Below, piece after piece: positions 1 to 12,700 of a stretch of DNA of 64,000 nt (position 1 is its first letter; each line of letters opens with the position of its first letter). This stretch comes from Asterochloris sp. CNOR1 (taxonomy: Eukaryota > Chlorophyta > Trebouxiophyceae > Trebouxiales > Trebouxiaceae), in assembly GCA_963969365.1 (NCBI GenBank), contig OZ017753.1, positions 2,542,001-2,606,000 on the forward strand, written 5' to 3'. The notes below the pieces were generated by a model that worked only from the letters and a program-made list of their open reading frames with translations, was not told the origin of the DNA and ran no database searches. The translations under genes were made by a program, and so were the position numbers.

Positions 1-242
1 TCCCAATCCTTGCTGCAGCACATCGGAGCATCTTCCTTCAAATCAGGCCAGCAGCTGTTTTGCAGCAAACATCGCAGACCTGTTAAGAGGCACAGAAGCT
101 CTTGCCCTGGCTCTGTGCCTCGCGCTGTAGCTGCAGGATGGGAAGGTGAGGCCTTTGCTTTTCCTGGGGCAGGGAATGCCACCGATTGCAGATCTACTTT
201 GTGCTAATCTAGTGCTTACACCCACACTGCTGACCCCTGCAG

Positions 243-3200
243 CATGTGTGGACTCAGGCCCCGGCGGCGTGAGAGTGCTGCAGCACGACATGGTACACAG
301 CAGGAGCATCCTGGCCGAGGTCTCGGTGCAGGCCAGTGTCGACCAGGTACTGCTCTGTGTCAATCCCTGAAACAGGAGAGAACGGTGCTGTCGTGGGTTT
401 GTCTGCATCATGCTGTGCTGCCTGGCATGCTTCTTGCTGTAGTCTGAGCGGCTCTGCACAGATCTTGACGACCACGGCCAACTTAGCTCAACCATGCGTC
501 CCTGCATGATTGCTGCCTGCAAGTATGGCAGGTCGACCAAGATCTTGCTAGCCAGCAGGCAGGACGTTGTCCTGGTTGCAATTTCTTCAAGCAGCTTGCC
601 AGCAGCCTCTCGTTGTGCTTTGCAGCACCTGACGGCATTCCCTTGCCTGCCTGCCTGCGTGCCTGCAGATATGGCATCTCCTCAGGCACCTTGCAGTTGC
701 TCGGCTGCAGATTTGGCAGGCATGTCAGATCGTGACTGATCTGCAGACATACACTCCTTCACTTGCAACATTGCTGTGCTGCCCGCAATGTCGCGGACAG
801 ACCTTGTGGCAGGCTTACACACGGCCTGCAGTCGTGTTGCGCTGCCTGCACCAGGCACCTTATGCCATATGCTGTTTGACACAGCAATGCATCGCTGCAG
901 GTGTGGCGTGTCCTGACGGACTATGACAAGCTGGCCGACTTTGTGCCCAACCTGCTGGCCTGCGAGCGCATGTCGTGCCCCAACTCTGGGCGCATACGCC
1001 TGCGCCAGCGTGGCTGCAGTCAGTCAGTGTTCCTGCGCCTGGAGGCGCAAGCTGTGCTGGAGCTGCAGGAGGTGCACAAGCCCATGAACCGGCGGGAGCT
1101 GCGTTTTGTGGCCGTGGAAGGCGACTTTGAGGTGTGGGGTCCTGCCTGCTGCCCATGGAAACATACACATGGCTGCAGCTTCTCTGACATCATGCTTTGC
1201 AGCTGTGTCCAGCGGTGCACCAGCCTGGTGCCCATTTACAACAATGGTGCTCCTGTGTTGCATCTGCATCCTTCAGGCTATGTGGCGTCACTGAACCCCC
1301 AGCCAGCAAGTTTCGAGCCTGACAAGCTGGCTTCTTTTGCATGTGCCGCTCAAGTTCACATGATCAGCACAGTGCTGCGCTGTGAGGTGCTGTGATTGGG
1401 TGCCCGCATTGCGCAGAGCACTGGCACCAGCTGACACTTGCCTGCACTTGGCTCCACCTCCCTTCCTCAATCAGAATGCTCAACAGGCGTGCCACCACCC
1501 GCAGAGATGTGTGTCCTGCGACATGTTTCTTGCTTCATCACGCAAGCGAGGTCCTTGTGCAGGAGTACTCTGGCAAGTGGACTGTGGAGGCAGACCCCAT
1601 GGCCTCCCTGAGCACTCTGCTGCGATACGAGATCACCATCGTGCCCAAGCTGTCCATTCCTTCAGCGCTTGTGTCCTGCATCGTCAAGGCTGGGCTCCCT
1701 GCCAACATCATGGCCTTGGCCAAAAGAGCAGAGCAGGTGAGGCGAAGGCTTGACACCCTTGAGTCATGCCCCATATCAGTGATGCAGGCAGCCTTGAGCT
1801 GGGCCTTGCCAACTTCTGAGTTCTGGTCATCCTGCGCCTCATGTCTGGTGGCTCAGAGCCCCTGCTTGTCAGGCTGTGACACCTGCTGTGTCGGCACAGA
1901 ACTGCCAAGCATGCAGTCCAGTGGCAGCACCCTGTGCCTGAAATACCCGTCTAAGCCCTTCAGGTTGGCACTGTCTGGTCAGTGCAGGCTGTCTGCAGCA
2001 TATGTGTCCCGAACCTGTCTGCAGTCAAGTATGTCTGGTCCCAAAATTGTTTGCAGCAATTGGTTTCTGAAGTCTACATGGTACTGATGAGGACTGTTTT
2101 GTGCCCCTGCAGCTGTCAGAGGAGCGCCGCAAGTTCCCTCGATTCTCTACTGGCGCGCTCCAAGAGCTGGGCAGCGACAAGCTGCCCTTCGTGATGCAAG
2201 TGAGCAGCCAGAACGTGGAGCAGCTGCCGGCCAAGGGGCCTGTCCGTGAGACGTGGCAAAGCGTGGATCCGGGGGCCACCCATTCAGGTGTGCTGCACTG
2301 CACTGTCAGCACCCATTGGTGGGCAGTGAGCTTGACAGCTGTATGGCAGTGATGGGGCACTGGAACGACCTGCTGTGTTCCCCGTATCTGCTGTGATGGG
2401 CTGCCATGATCGGCTGACATAGCCTTGGCCTACCCAGTGCAGGATGGCTAGGCAGAGCCTGCCCACATAGGAGCTGTGAGTTGTGGCAGTGCACTGAACA
2501 TTGTTTTGTTCCTGCTCACTTGACAATTGAGGCAAGTAGTGCCTCTTCAATTTATGCTCGCCTGCATGCAGGAAGTGAACGGCAGTACCTGGGCGTCACC
2601 TCAGTCCCCGTCCCTCCAAACTATGAGCTACGCAAGGCCAGCACTCACGCGCCTGCAGAGGCAGCCACGCAGGCCCCTACCGAGCCCGTCGAGGGCGCTC
2701 AGGGTGCCCGCAGCGCCCCACTGGGGGCAGATTGGCGCCAGATCAGTGGGGATGCTGCCCATGTGGATCTCCAGATGAGGAACCTGGACGATGCAGACTC
2801 ATTACACCGGCGAGTGGTGGCCACCCTGTATGTTGATGCCCCTCTCGACCAGGTCAGTGGGCTTCCTATCTTGTGAGGCTGGGGCAGCAGTTGTGGGACC
2901 ACCATTCCAGCATTCAGAGCTCACTGCATAGCTGCATGCTGTCCCCTGTAACGGCTGCTGCACCCCTGGTCTGTGGATACCAAGATGCTTCAGGAGACCC
3001 AGATCCTGTGCCCTTAAAAGATCTGCTGTGCAGATGAGCCACGTTGAGGCTTGTACAACCTCCCCTGCTTGCGTCTCAGAGCGCCTGACTGCCGCAGGTG
3101 TGGAAGACCCTGACAGCCTACGAGCGCCTGCCGGAGTTCCTGCCAAACCTGCTGCTCTGTGAGCGACTGCAACCCCCTGAGCATACAGGCAACTCGTCAC

Positions 3201-6200
3201 GGATGAAGCGCATTCGGCAGGTGGGCTCAAGCAAGCTGAGCTGTTCAGGGGTTGCTCAGCTGCTTTCAAAGCAATTTGGGAGGGCGAGGTCGCAATGGCT
3301 CTGTAGTGTCCCTGCAGCCAGCCTGACCTGGTCCCCTAGGTGCTAGCTCCTTGCAGGCTGAGGCAGCAAAGCCCAATGGCGTCATTCGTTGACAGGCACA
3401 CTTTGGCCACCACCAGCTGGACCTGCCGGACGCACAGGCTGGCTGACACCTTGGCTGCCTGTTGGTTGGGTGGATGAGGGACATTGGCCCTATATCAAGT
3501 AAAAAACATCCTACTTTGCCTGCCTGCAGGTTGGCTACAAGAACATGATGTACATGTGCTTGCACGCTGAGGCGATCATGGACCTGATGGAAATCCCGGA
3601 CTCCAACCAGATCCAGTTCAAGCAGGTGCAGGGCGACTTCCACCGCCTGCAGGGCAAGTGGATCCTTCAAAGCGTGGAGCAGCAGGAGGTGATACTAGAG
3701 AGGCTTCTATCTCTTGAACAGGGGTTAGGCTGGGATTCCAGGCACTCCTCAAGCCAGAAAGCCCTTGTGCAGCACGAAGCAGCAGGAATGTGAAAGCAGC
3801 TGTGTGTGTGTGGGCTATTGTTGATTGGCAGTCTGGGGTCATGTAGGCCATGCAGTTTGCCTGCCTGGCAACTGAAGTCCTTTCTTGTGGTTTGAGCAGC
3901 GGGAGGTTAGAGTAGAGTGTGTAAGCTGTGACGGTGTGGGCTACATTGATGAGATGCAAGGCAGAAACTGCAGTTCTGCCTGCCAGTCAAATGGATCTGC
4001 AGCGTGTGGAGCAGCAGGAGGACACCTTGGCTGTAGTCTGTGGGCTGGTGCCAAACACTTGAGCTTGTCAGAATGAAGTTGCTCCAGAATTAGCATGGTC
4101 TGCAACTGGCTAGAGTGCACATGCTAGCCTGGGCTGCTGCTGTGGCTGCAGACAGCATGCTAGAGCAGGCCTGCCTGACTTGGCGCGCAAGAGGCCTCTG
4201 GCACACGCAGACAAAAGTGCAGCAATTCCAAAAAGCCACAGGTTAGTCTGGCCATGCACACCCTCCCACATCATGCAAAAGCAAGGGCACCCACAGCCAG
4301 CCCACCAACACGTGACTCCTGCTGCAGGGCAAAGAGGCTCAGACCTGCCTCAAGTATGCTGTGGAGGTGCAGCTGCTGCGCAGCACGCGCATCACAAGCG
4401 TCCTGGAGCCCCTCCTGGAGCGAGTGGTGTACTCTGACCTGACAGCCAACCTCAATGCCCTCAAGGCGCATGTTGAGGAGGCAGCTGTGCATCGGCAGGT
4501 ACAGGAGCTGCAGGCTGCAGGTGGGTGACCTCTTACAGATTGTCATTAGGACCTCTTGGATGCATGCATGGGGCTCTTGGGCCTGTGGTTCGCTGTCAGG
4601 ATACCTGTGCCTGAGTGCATTGCTGTGGGGACGCTCTGGTAAACAGCAGCGTGACGCAGGTTAATCTGGGATCTCTACTTGCTCTTCTGGGCAAGCCCTT
4701 GACTGCTAGTTGCCAAGTGGCAGGGCAATGTAGGCACTTGATGTACCCTGCATTCCCTTCTTGTCCCTTGTCACTGTTAATCTCATGCGGCAAAGGAGTG
4801 GCCAGCTGACCATCACTGGCCTCATCCCCCTGCAGGCCGCGACAAGAAGGCTGCAGCTGTGCAGCGCAATTTTGAGCGGCCCTCGCCAGGCATGCTGAAC
4901 TCAGACCCTGCTGTGCTGGAGGCTGAGCTTGTCCGCACCTTTGGGGCCACCACCGTGCTGCCAACTCGAGCCCAGCTGCGTGAAGCCAACAGGTGTGCTC
5001 AGCTCTGCCGTTCCTTGGGGTGGCTGTTTGCTTGCATTCAGATGCAGGCAGACAGCAACAAACTTCAGCTGGCTGGCCACGAACAGCTGGAGTTGAAGTC
5101 AGCGTTCAGGCATGAAGCTGATGGCAGCACCAGAGTCCCCTCTTCCTGCTAGCCTTCCCTCCTTCCCCCCTTCCCCTTCAAGCATCCTGCAAAGCCCTCC
5201 AAGCATCCTTTCAAAAGACCTACAAGCACCCTTCAAAGCCTTCCAATCCTCAGGGGATTGTCCCTCATGTCAGCCGTGACTTTGCGGGCCGTCTGGTCCA
5301 AGCAACTGCCACTTCCTGCAGGACTGACCTGGAGAAAGCCATGAAGAATCTGGGTGGCTCAATCAAGGTTGCCAAGTTGATTGGGTGGCAGCTGTCCTAC
5401 AAGGTTAAAAAGCCACGCGGCTGGTGGGACCGCGCCACCAATGTGCAGGCTGAAATGGATGAGTTCATTGAGGACCATGGGCTACCTGAGCGGGTCCTGC
5501 CCTCGAAGAACACCTTCATCAAGGCTGGCAGGTAGTCAGGGATTGTGCAAGCTGTTCTGCATGCTTGGCAGTGCCCTTTGTCTGAAGCTGGCAGTACTGT
5601 GCTTTTGCATATGTTGTACGCATGCACCTCAATGCCTTTGTCAAGGCTGGCAGCTGGGCAGGCATTATTGTTGTAGCTCTGATGCATGACAGGGCACAAA
5701 TGTCTGGGATGCTGAACTGAGGCTGCCGCTCGAACACCTCCCTGGCGAAGGACAGCAGGTGTGCAGACAGCACTGGGGAGTGTCTGCCCGCCTTCTAGCC
5801 TCACTACTGAGATCGAACATAGCTGCCTTGACCAGCCCTGCAAGTGGGGTATTGCAACTGCTTCTAAGCCATGTCAGCCTGCCCTGCCAAGAAGGCTACC
5901 AGACAGAAGCTTCATTTTGCCGGCCTGCTGGCATGATTGCAAGTACTGATCTGCAGATATGACCTGGCCAAGGCTGTGGAGCGCTGGGGAGGCGTCTTCG
6001 AACTGGCTTCAGCTCTGAAGTATGAGGTGCCTCAGGGACGTGTGAGAGGCGTACTGAGTCGCAGCCTGACCACAAAGATCAAGCGTGACAGTTTGCATGC
6101 TGCAAAAGCCAGCAAGGCCTCTGACCAAATTTCTCTGTCTGAGGACTTGGCCTCCAGAAGCAAGGCCAAGAGCCATCCCTCCAGTAACAGCAGCAGCGGA

Positions 6201-6293
6201 GTGCAACGCAGGCCAGCTCAATCAGACCAGTCTGGCGTAAAGTCCAAGCAGCAATTCAGCAAATCTTTGAGGAGAGAAATTGATGCATGGTGA
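243..6293 (+). CDS. Two-domain START/polyketide-cyclase (COQ10-like) protein, 5' end not seen
   Basis: Supported exons are 243-346, 901-1131, 1563-1736, 2113-2287, 2572-2852, 3098-3220, 3530-3688, 4328-4520, 4836-4992, 5322-5531 and 5957-6293, ending in TGA. Two START-like modules follow each other. Each begins with the family signature, VWRVLTDYDKLADFVPNLL in the first and VWKTLTAYERLPEFLPNLL in the second, and each continues through a GDF...GKW strand to a C-terminal helix with L.ALK or I.ALA. A conserved tail after the second module (DLEKAMKNLGGSIKVAKLIG, then YDLAKAVERWGG) closely resembles the Arabidopsis protein AT5G08720. The family is annotated as cyclase/lipid transport and the plant member is predicted to be plastidial; ligand and function are unknown. 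The first exon and start codon lie upstream or in the first 240 bases and were not identified. Identity of the family is secure; exact splice sites are inferred from phase. Confidence 0.85.
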
Positions 6294-6750
6294 CACCCCC
6301 TTCTGCCCCCTTGACCAGCCAATTGATTCAATTCTTTGCCCCAGTTTTGTGACTTGAATTGGAGACCATCACACAACGCATGACACATGGAAACGCAGGA
6401 TGCCAATGCTTGATCTGCATGCTTGGAGATATGGTGAAAGCAGCTACCAACTTGAAGCCTCATCCTGTTGGCACCTGATCTTGATGAAACATGCATGCCA
6501 CTACTCCCCTCAGTCAACATGTCAATGTTAGGAAAACGCCAAAGCCGATGCTGATGCCAGTCATCGATGCAGCAATCACCCTTGACTATGCTGACTCCTC
6601 CTGATCCCTGTAGTCCATGACGCTGGACCCGCTGCCATGCTGCTGGTCTGGGAGAATCAGCGCGCCTGGGGATCCTTGTGGTGCGCATCAGTAGAACCAT
6701 GCAGCGCGTGGCACCCCACCAGCTGCTCCTGACTCTGACCACCCATGCAG

Positions 6751-9700
6751 GCATGCTCCGGCGTTGCTGGAGAGGCCACAGTGGAGCGATGCTGATGGCA
6801 ATGCCATTCACCTGACAGAGAATCCCTCCGCGCTGCGCTCTGAGTGGGAGTTGGAGGTCTCGGGCAGCACCGACCCGGAAGGCTGGCAATATGCCAGCGT
6901 GTTCAGGTGCATATGCCCATGCCCAGTCCTCCTGAGCTTCCTGCTCCGTCAGCAGTGCCTGGTGCCTGCTTCACTGCTGGGCAAGCCCCCTTGAACCAGC
7001 AACCGCCTTCTAAAAGATGCAGCCTTGAGCTGCAGACCAGCATTATGTTGCCAAGCTGCCTGATGTTCAGCTACCCTCAAGGAGACACATGCAGCTCACA
7101 CTGCCCTCGTCGCGTCCCTGATGCTGCAGGCACCTGGACCTGCCACGCATAGGTGGCCGGTCGTCATGCCGGACTTTGCAGGACTTTGTCCGACGCCGCA
7201 GGTGGATCTGCCGCGATGACCAGGCGGCCGCACGCCTGCTTGCCCAGAACCACCAGCAGTACTACGAGCTCTCCCAGAGCTCGGCTGAGCGCATGGCAAC
7301 CTCTGCTGCCCAGGGATTGGGGGACATGCCTGTGCGTCGGCGAGAGGGCGCAGACCGGGAGGCACAGGCTGCACCAGGTGAGCTGACAGAGCAGCCGCAT
7401 AGACAGCATTGCTTGCTTGCGGGCTGCCATGAGGAGCCAGACAGGGAGGCGCAGGCTATGCAGATTGACAGCAGGTGCGGCCGCTGCATGGTGCAGGCGT
7501 GAGTGCGGCGTGAAGGACAGACAGGACCTCTAGGCAGCACCAGGGTAGAGAGGCTGGGGCTGCTGCTGAATGTCTCTGGTGAACTTGGCCAGCCTTTTCA
7601 CTGATGTGCAGAGGGCCTTACAAGCAGCACTGTGCAAGGACTCCTTGCAGCTGTTCTTGGGCTTCTACTGCAATGACATCAAGTCTCAGCTTCTGCTAGA
7701 CCAAACATGCAGGGAGTGTACGGATGTGCAAAGAGTGCATCTGTCAAGGGCAACAGCTGGTCTTGTATCTGTCTCAATGCTCTTCTTGCCAGATGCGTTG
7801 CAACATGGGTTGTCTGGACGTCACATCCTTCAGACCTCCATTTGCTGCCGTGCAGATGCCTCAGCTGCCAAGGCAGCAGGACAGGCTGCTGAGGCCCTCC
7901 TCACAAATCCGCTCGCCTTGCAAGCCACCAAGTGAGAAATAGATTGTCTTACACGCCACCTGTCAGCCAGGTCCCTGGAGCTGGGTACAAGCATCTTGTA
8001 TGCACAGCTCAGCATGCCCTAGCACTCCAAGGGACATTGCATTGATAACAATCTGCATGCAGGGCGCGCAAGCATACAGAGTTTGAGAGGCGTAAGGGTG
8101 TGCTGCGTGCATTCATGACCATGCTGATTGAGAGCATCAAGCGCCACCAGCTGTGGAACATGATGCCCTGGGATCCAGGTGAGAACCCAGACCAGGTGTT
8201 TGTCCTGCACCGTGGGGCAAGCCTGTTACACAATTTTCAGTCTGCCGCTTTCTTCTTGGGCCTGCGGCAGTCCTGGAAGGGTGCTTCTGCTTTGGATCCA
8301 GCCTTTTGCTTTGCAGGGGCATGGTGGGTTCTGTTCACCACACACCAGAAGGCCCTGGCAGAGTTGCAGCAGCAATACGCCGGTGCAGAGGTGCAGTTGC
8401 CAGGAGTGGGGTCGCAGCATGTGAGTAGTCTCTCCAGACAGGGGCAGCGTCGCTGTACAGCAATGCAGCAAGACAGGTGTCCTCCTTTCCTTTGGCTGTC
8501 AGACAATCTGGCCGCTGTGTTTGGGACAAGTCACTGCCTTTGCCAGGGCTGGCATGGCATTCTAGTGCACTAGGTGCATGCTGTAGCAGTGCATGCCCAT
8601 GCAGCCCCAGCTAGTTGACAGTGGCCTCGTCCTGCAGGCTGAAGCGGATGCCGCCGCTGCAGCAGAGGGGCAGCAGCCGCCCAACTTGCTGCGCGACATG
8701 CTGTGTGCCGCAGTGCACTCGCGGGCATCCTATGGCTTTGCTATGCAGGCTGGACACCTGGCATCGGTGTTCAACTTTGCCCTCATGCACACGCTCCACC
8801 AGATCAGGCGAGCCCACAGTACAGTGAACGCTGCCAGACTGGCCAGAAAATAGCTTTGTGGCGCCTCCTGGCTTTCGGTGTGATGCGGTCATTCAATAGC
8901 AGGGCAAGCCTCTGAGCATCCAGCTAGGCCAACTGAACCCTGGAAACGGCTGCCTGAGAGGCTCAACCGCGCCTCATCACTCAACCTGATGCTCCTCATG
9001 CACCAGGGCTGCACATCTGGCACTTTCCTGCCCCAGCAGCACGCTGCCCTGCACTGACACAGCAAACCCCTGCCTGCAGCTTTGACCCTGCCAGCGGGGC
9101 ATCTGCAGAGGCAAACAACTGTGCAGTGGCAGCCCTGGCCGGACTGTCACAGGAGGACTTACTGATGGCTGAGTGGAACAACAGCATTGGGCGCCCCTGC
9201 CATTATGTTTGCGTGGACAGGGCACACCACTGTCTGGTCCTTTCCATCAGGTGGGCAGCAGCATCGACCGAGCTTCACCTGGCCAGCAAGTGGCTGTTTC
9301 AGCCTGCTGTAGCTGTGCTGGAGGTGGACCGCAATCAGGTCGGCAGCAGCTGTGGCAGTGGCAGAGCTTCAAACATCCTGCAGATGGCTGCCACAGAGTG
9401 CTTCAGCTGTGCTGGGTGTGCCCAGCAGGGCAGCGGCAGTGTCAGAGCTTCCTGTTGTCCCACAGATGCGTGCTTTAGCTGTGCTGGCTGGGTAGCAGTG
9501 TCAGGGTTTGCTTTACAAGCATCTGGCCGCCATAAAGCTTCAGCTCAGGCTACCTGCTTAGCTGGCAGGTCTGTGGAAGATTGCAGCTCACATCTGATGG
9601 GTCAGGGCAGCAACCCCATCTGGCAGATGTTGGGAGCCTGTAGGTGAAGTCTGCTGGCTGGGCCTGCTTTTGCCTGCCAGCATGCTGGAAGCTGGCTGTC

Positions 9701-12700
9701 TGCATGCTTGTGCAGGGGCTCCCTGGAGGTGGGAGATGTGCTCTCAGACTTGAGTGCGCAGCCCATGGAGATCACAATGCTGGGCGTGGAAGGTAGGTAC
9801 ACTGCTGTGCCCAGTGCATACACCTGAGCAGGGTGCCAATGCACTTCCTGCCTGGCTGTGCTGCTGAGGTCCACTGCCAGCACTCCCTGGCTGGCCTGTA
9901 GGCAATGTGCATGAGCTGTGAACTGCGGCCTGCCAGCAAGACCATTCCGTCCACGAAGATTGTGCAGTCGGCCCATGCACAGTGTACGTTGCAAGATCAC
10001 GCAGGTGCTGTACATGCCCCTGCCAACATCGGTATTGCCAAGGGCACATGAGGACTGCAGGGGGAATGCCAGCAGCAATTCTCAATTTGTCTGCAGCCAG
10101 GCTGATGGCTGCAGGTGTCCTAGCAGACCATATGCATGCTGCACTGAAACGAGCCAGTGGCATAGCGTGTTGCACCTGCAAGCAGGGTGTTGAGATGTGG
10201 GATGGGGGCCATCCAGAGTATCCACTGTGCCTGCAGGTAAAGTGCATGAAGGCATGATGGAGGCAGCAACCTTCGTGCACTGCAACGCAGCAGCTGCGCT
10301 GCAGAAGGCGGGGCAACACTTCCAGGGGTGGCCTCTTTTTGTGACAGGGCATTCCCTTGGAGGTCAGCCCAGGGAAAGATAGCAGAAGACTTGAGAAGCG
10401 CCAGCGGCTTTGTCAACATCTCAAATTTGCGGTCTGCCATTCACACGGTGGCTACGCAGCCCTGCTGCCTACAAATGCCGTAAGTGCATAACAGCTGTAG
10501 CCTGGAGCCAAAATACACGGGCATATAGCTTCATACCCTGCAGGGGGTGTTGCAGCCATTGTGGCAGTGCTGCTGCGGGACAACCCTCCGGTCGCTGGCC
10601 TGGGCCCAGTCCGCTGTGTGGCCATCAGCCCTGCAGCTGTCTTCAGCGCGCAACTGGCTGATGGCTGCCGCGACTTTGTGACCAGCCTGATCCTGCGGTG
10701 AGACTTGGGCTGAGCGGCCGCTTGGGCTTCAGGTGCTGCTGTCATGCGCTGTGCTGGGCCCAGACATGGCTGCAGTCTGCTACACGGGAGACACTTCATC
10801 TTGTCAGGTAGCATTAGCAGATCAAGGCCCCATTGGAGGTACTCTGAGAATGCTGCAGGTCCCAGCACAGACAGATGGACCTCACCCACTGCATGTCACA
10901 GGCAAGCAGGTGCTGCAACTTGGTCCCGTCTCAGCTGTACCAAGCATGTGTGAAAGGGCAGCACGGTGCCCTTCCCTTCACTGGACACCGCCTGTGCACC
11001 GTGCAGCAGGGTGCGGTCCCCTTGACTGCCTCAGCATGCAATACAGGTCCTGCATGGCGCACACTTGTAGTCTTTAAGGCCCCCCTTGTGCGCAGGTCTG
11101 ACGCCGTGCCCCGTCTGAGCTACTCTAGCGTGGAGGGCATCTTTGTCGAGTTGGTCAATGCCAGCCCTGTGCGTAAAGCCATGCAGGACGTCGGTCGCAA
11201 GTGAGGCCTGACTCATCACATTCATGTCGCCCTGTGCAGTGAGCTGAAATCGATGTGGCAAATGTAGGCACTACAATTGCCAGTGGCAGTCTCTTGTGCA
11301 TGGTGGGCCCTTATGAAGCCTTTGCATTTGAGAGGCAGCCCCAGTGGCTCGCAACCGTTGTGCAGCAGGCACGCTCTCTCCGGGTTGCAGGATGTCTGCC
11401 GTAGGTGAGGCCTGGCTCATCACCAAGATGTCACCCGACGTGCAGTGGAGCTGAGTTGGATGTGCTTTGGCTACCAGTGGCAGTCTCTCGTGCATAGCTG
11501 CCCCTTTGTGGAAGGCTTTGCATTTGGGAGGCAGCCCCAAACAGCCTGCAACTGCAGCAGGCACACTGTCTCCCTGGGCTCATAGCTTGCGGCTCGTGTG
11601 GTTTGGGGCAGAACCCTGCCTGTCCTCAGGCCGACAGGCTCATCTTGTACATGAAGGGTCAGCCAGACCATGGACTGGGCCACAAAGCGGTCTCCGCCCA
11701 AGAAACCGCAGACAGGGCCCGGCCTGGAGTGCCTGGCAGAGCTGACAGAGGACGAGCGCGCCCTGACGGCGGCAGCTGACATGGCTCAGGCTGCCTTTGA
11801 GGAGGAGAACACACAATTCAGGGGGCAGCTGCCTGACGGCACCAATGCTGCTGCTGCCGCCTCAGGCTCTGTGTCGGACAGTGGAGCCATTGTCCTCCAG
11901 TCACAGTTGGGGGCGCCGCCGCGAGCCCAGCAGCAGCAGACAGCTGGCGATGGGGGGCGGCCTCTGCCGGCAGAGGCGGTGGCTGCTGACGTGCGAGAGC
12001 GCCCCCCAAAGCCTGCGGCTGGCTGCAACAGGCCGGCTGCACCAGCTGCAGCTGCAAAACAGGACTTGCTGCCCCAGGCTGCCAGCTCCTGGCTCCCGCA
12101 GCTGCCAGCTGACTGGAGGCATCTGCTGCCGGGCGCTGCTGCCCGCAGTCAGCCCAGCAATGCAGCGGGGCGCCTCCAGGGGCAGGCAGGCCCCATTGCG
12201 GCTGGCAAACATGCCAGCAAGGGGGTTGGCGCCCCACCTGAGGTGGAGATGCAGGCCCTCGATGCCAGCAGCTCTCTGCCAGGGCAGGCAGAGGGTTTGC
12301 TGTCAGCAGAAGGTCAGCGCTTGCATTGGATGTGCAGCCAGGGCTGTGCAACAGGTTTCACGCTGTGCAAAGGACTGCTGCAATTAGTAGTCCTGACAAT
12401 GGTGGTAAGGCCTGGCATAACCAAGGCATGCTGCAGCTGTGCCAGCAGATTGACCAGTGGATGCCGTTTGGTGACGACAATGGCACGCTTGCCAATGGGC
12501 TGAAGCGCAATCTACTCGCCCTGTTGCTGGCTGCAGGCCCCTCAGCATCAGAGAGCCCTGCTGACAAGGCTGCAGCTGCAGAGCTGGCTGCACGGGCAGC
12601 CCAGCAGATAGCTGCCCTCCGAGCATCAGGCACAGCAGGCCCCTCAAAAGCAGCACCAGGGGGTGGCAGCCAGCCCTCAGGCCCCTTCAGTGCTGCTGCT

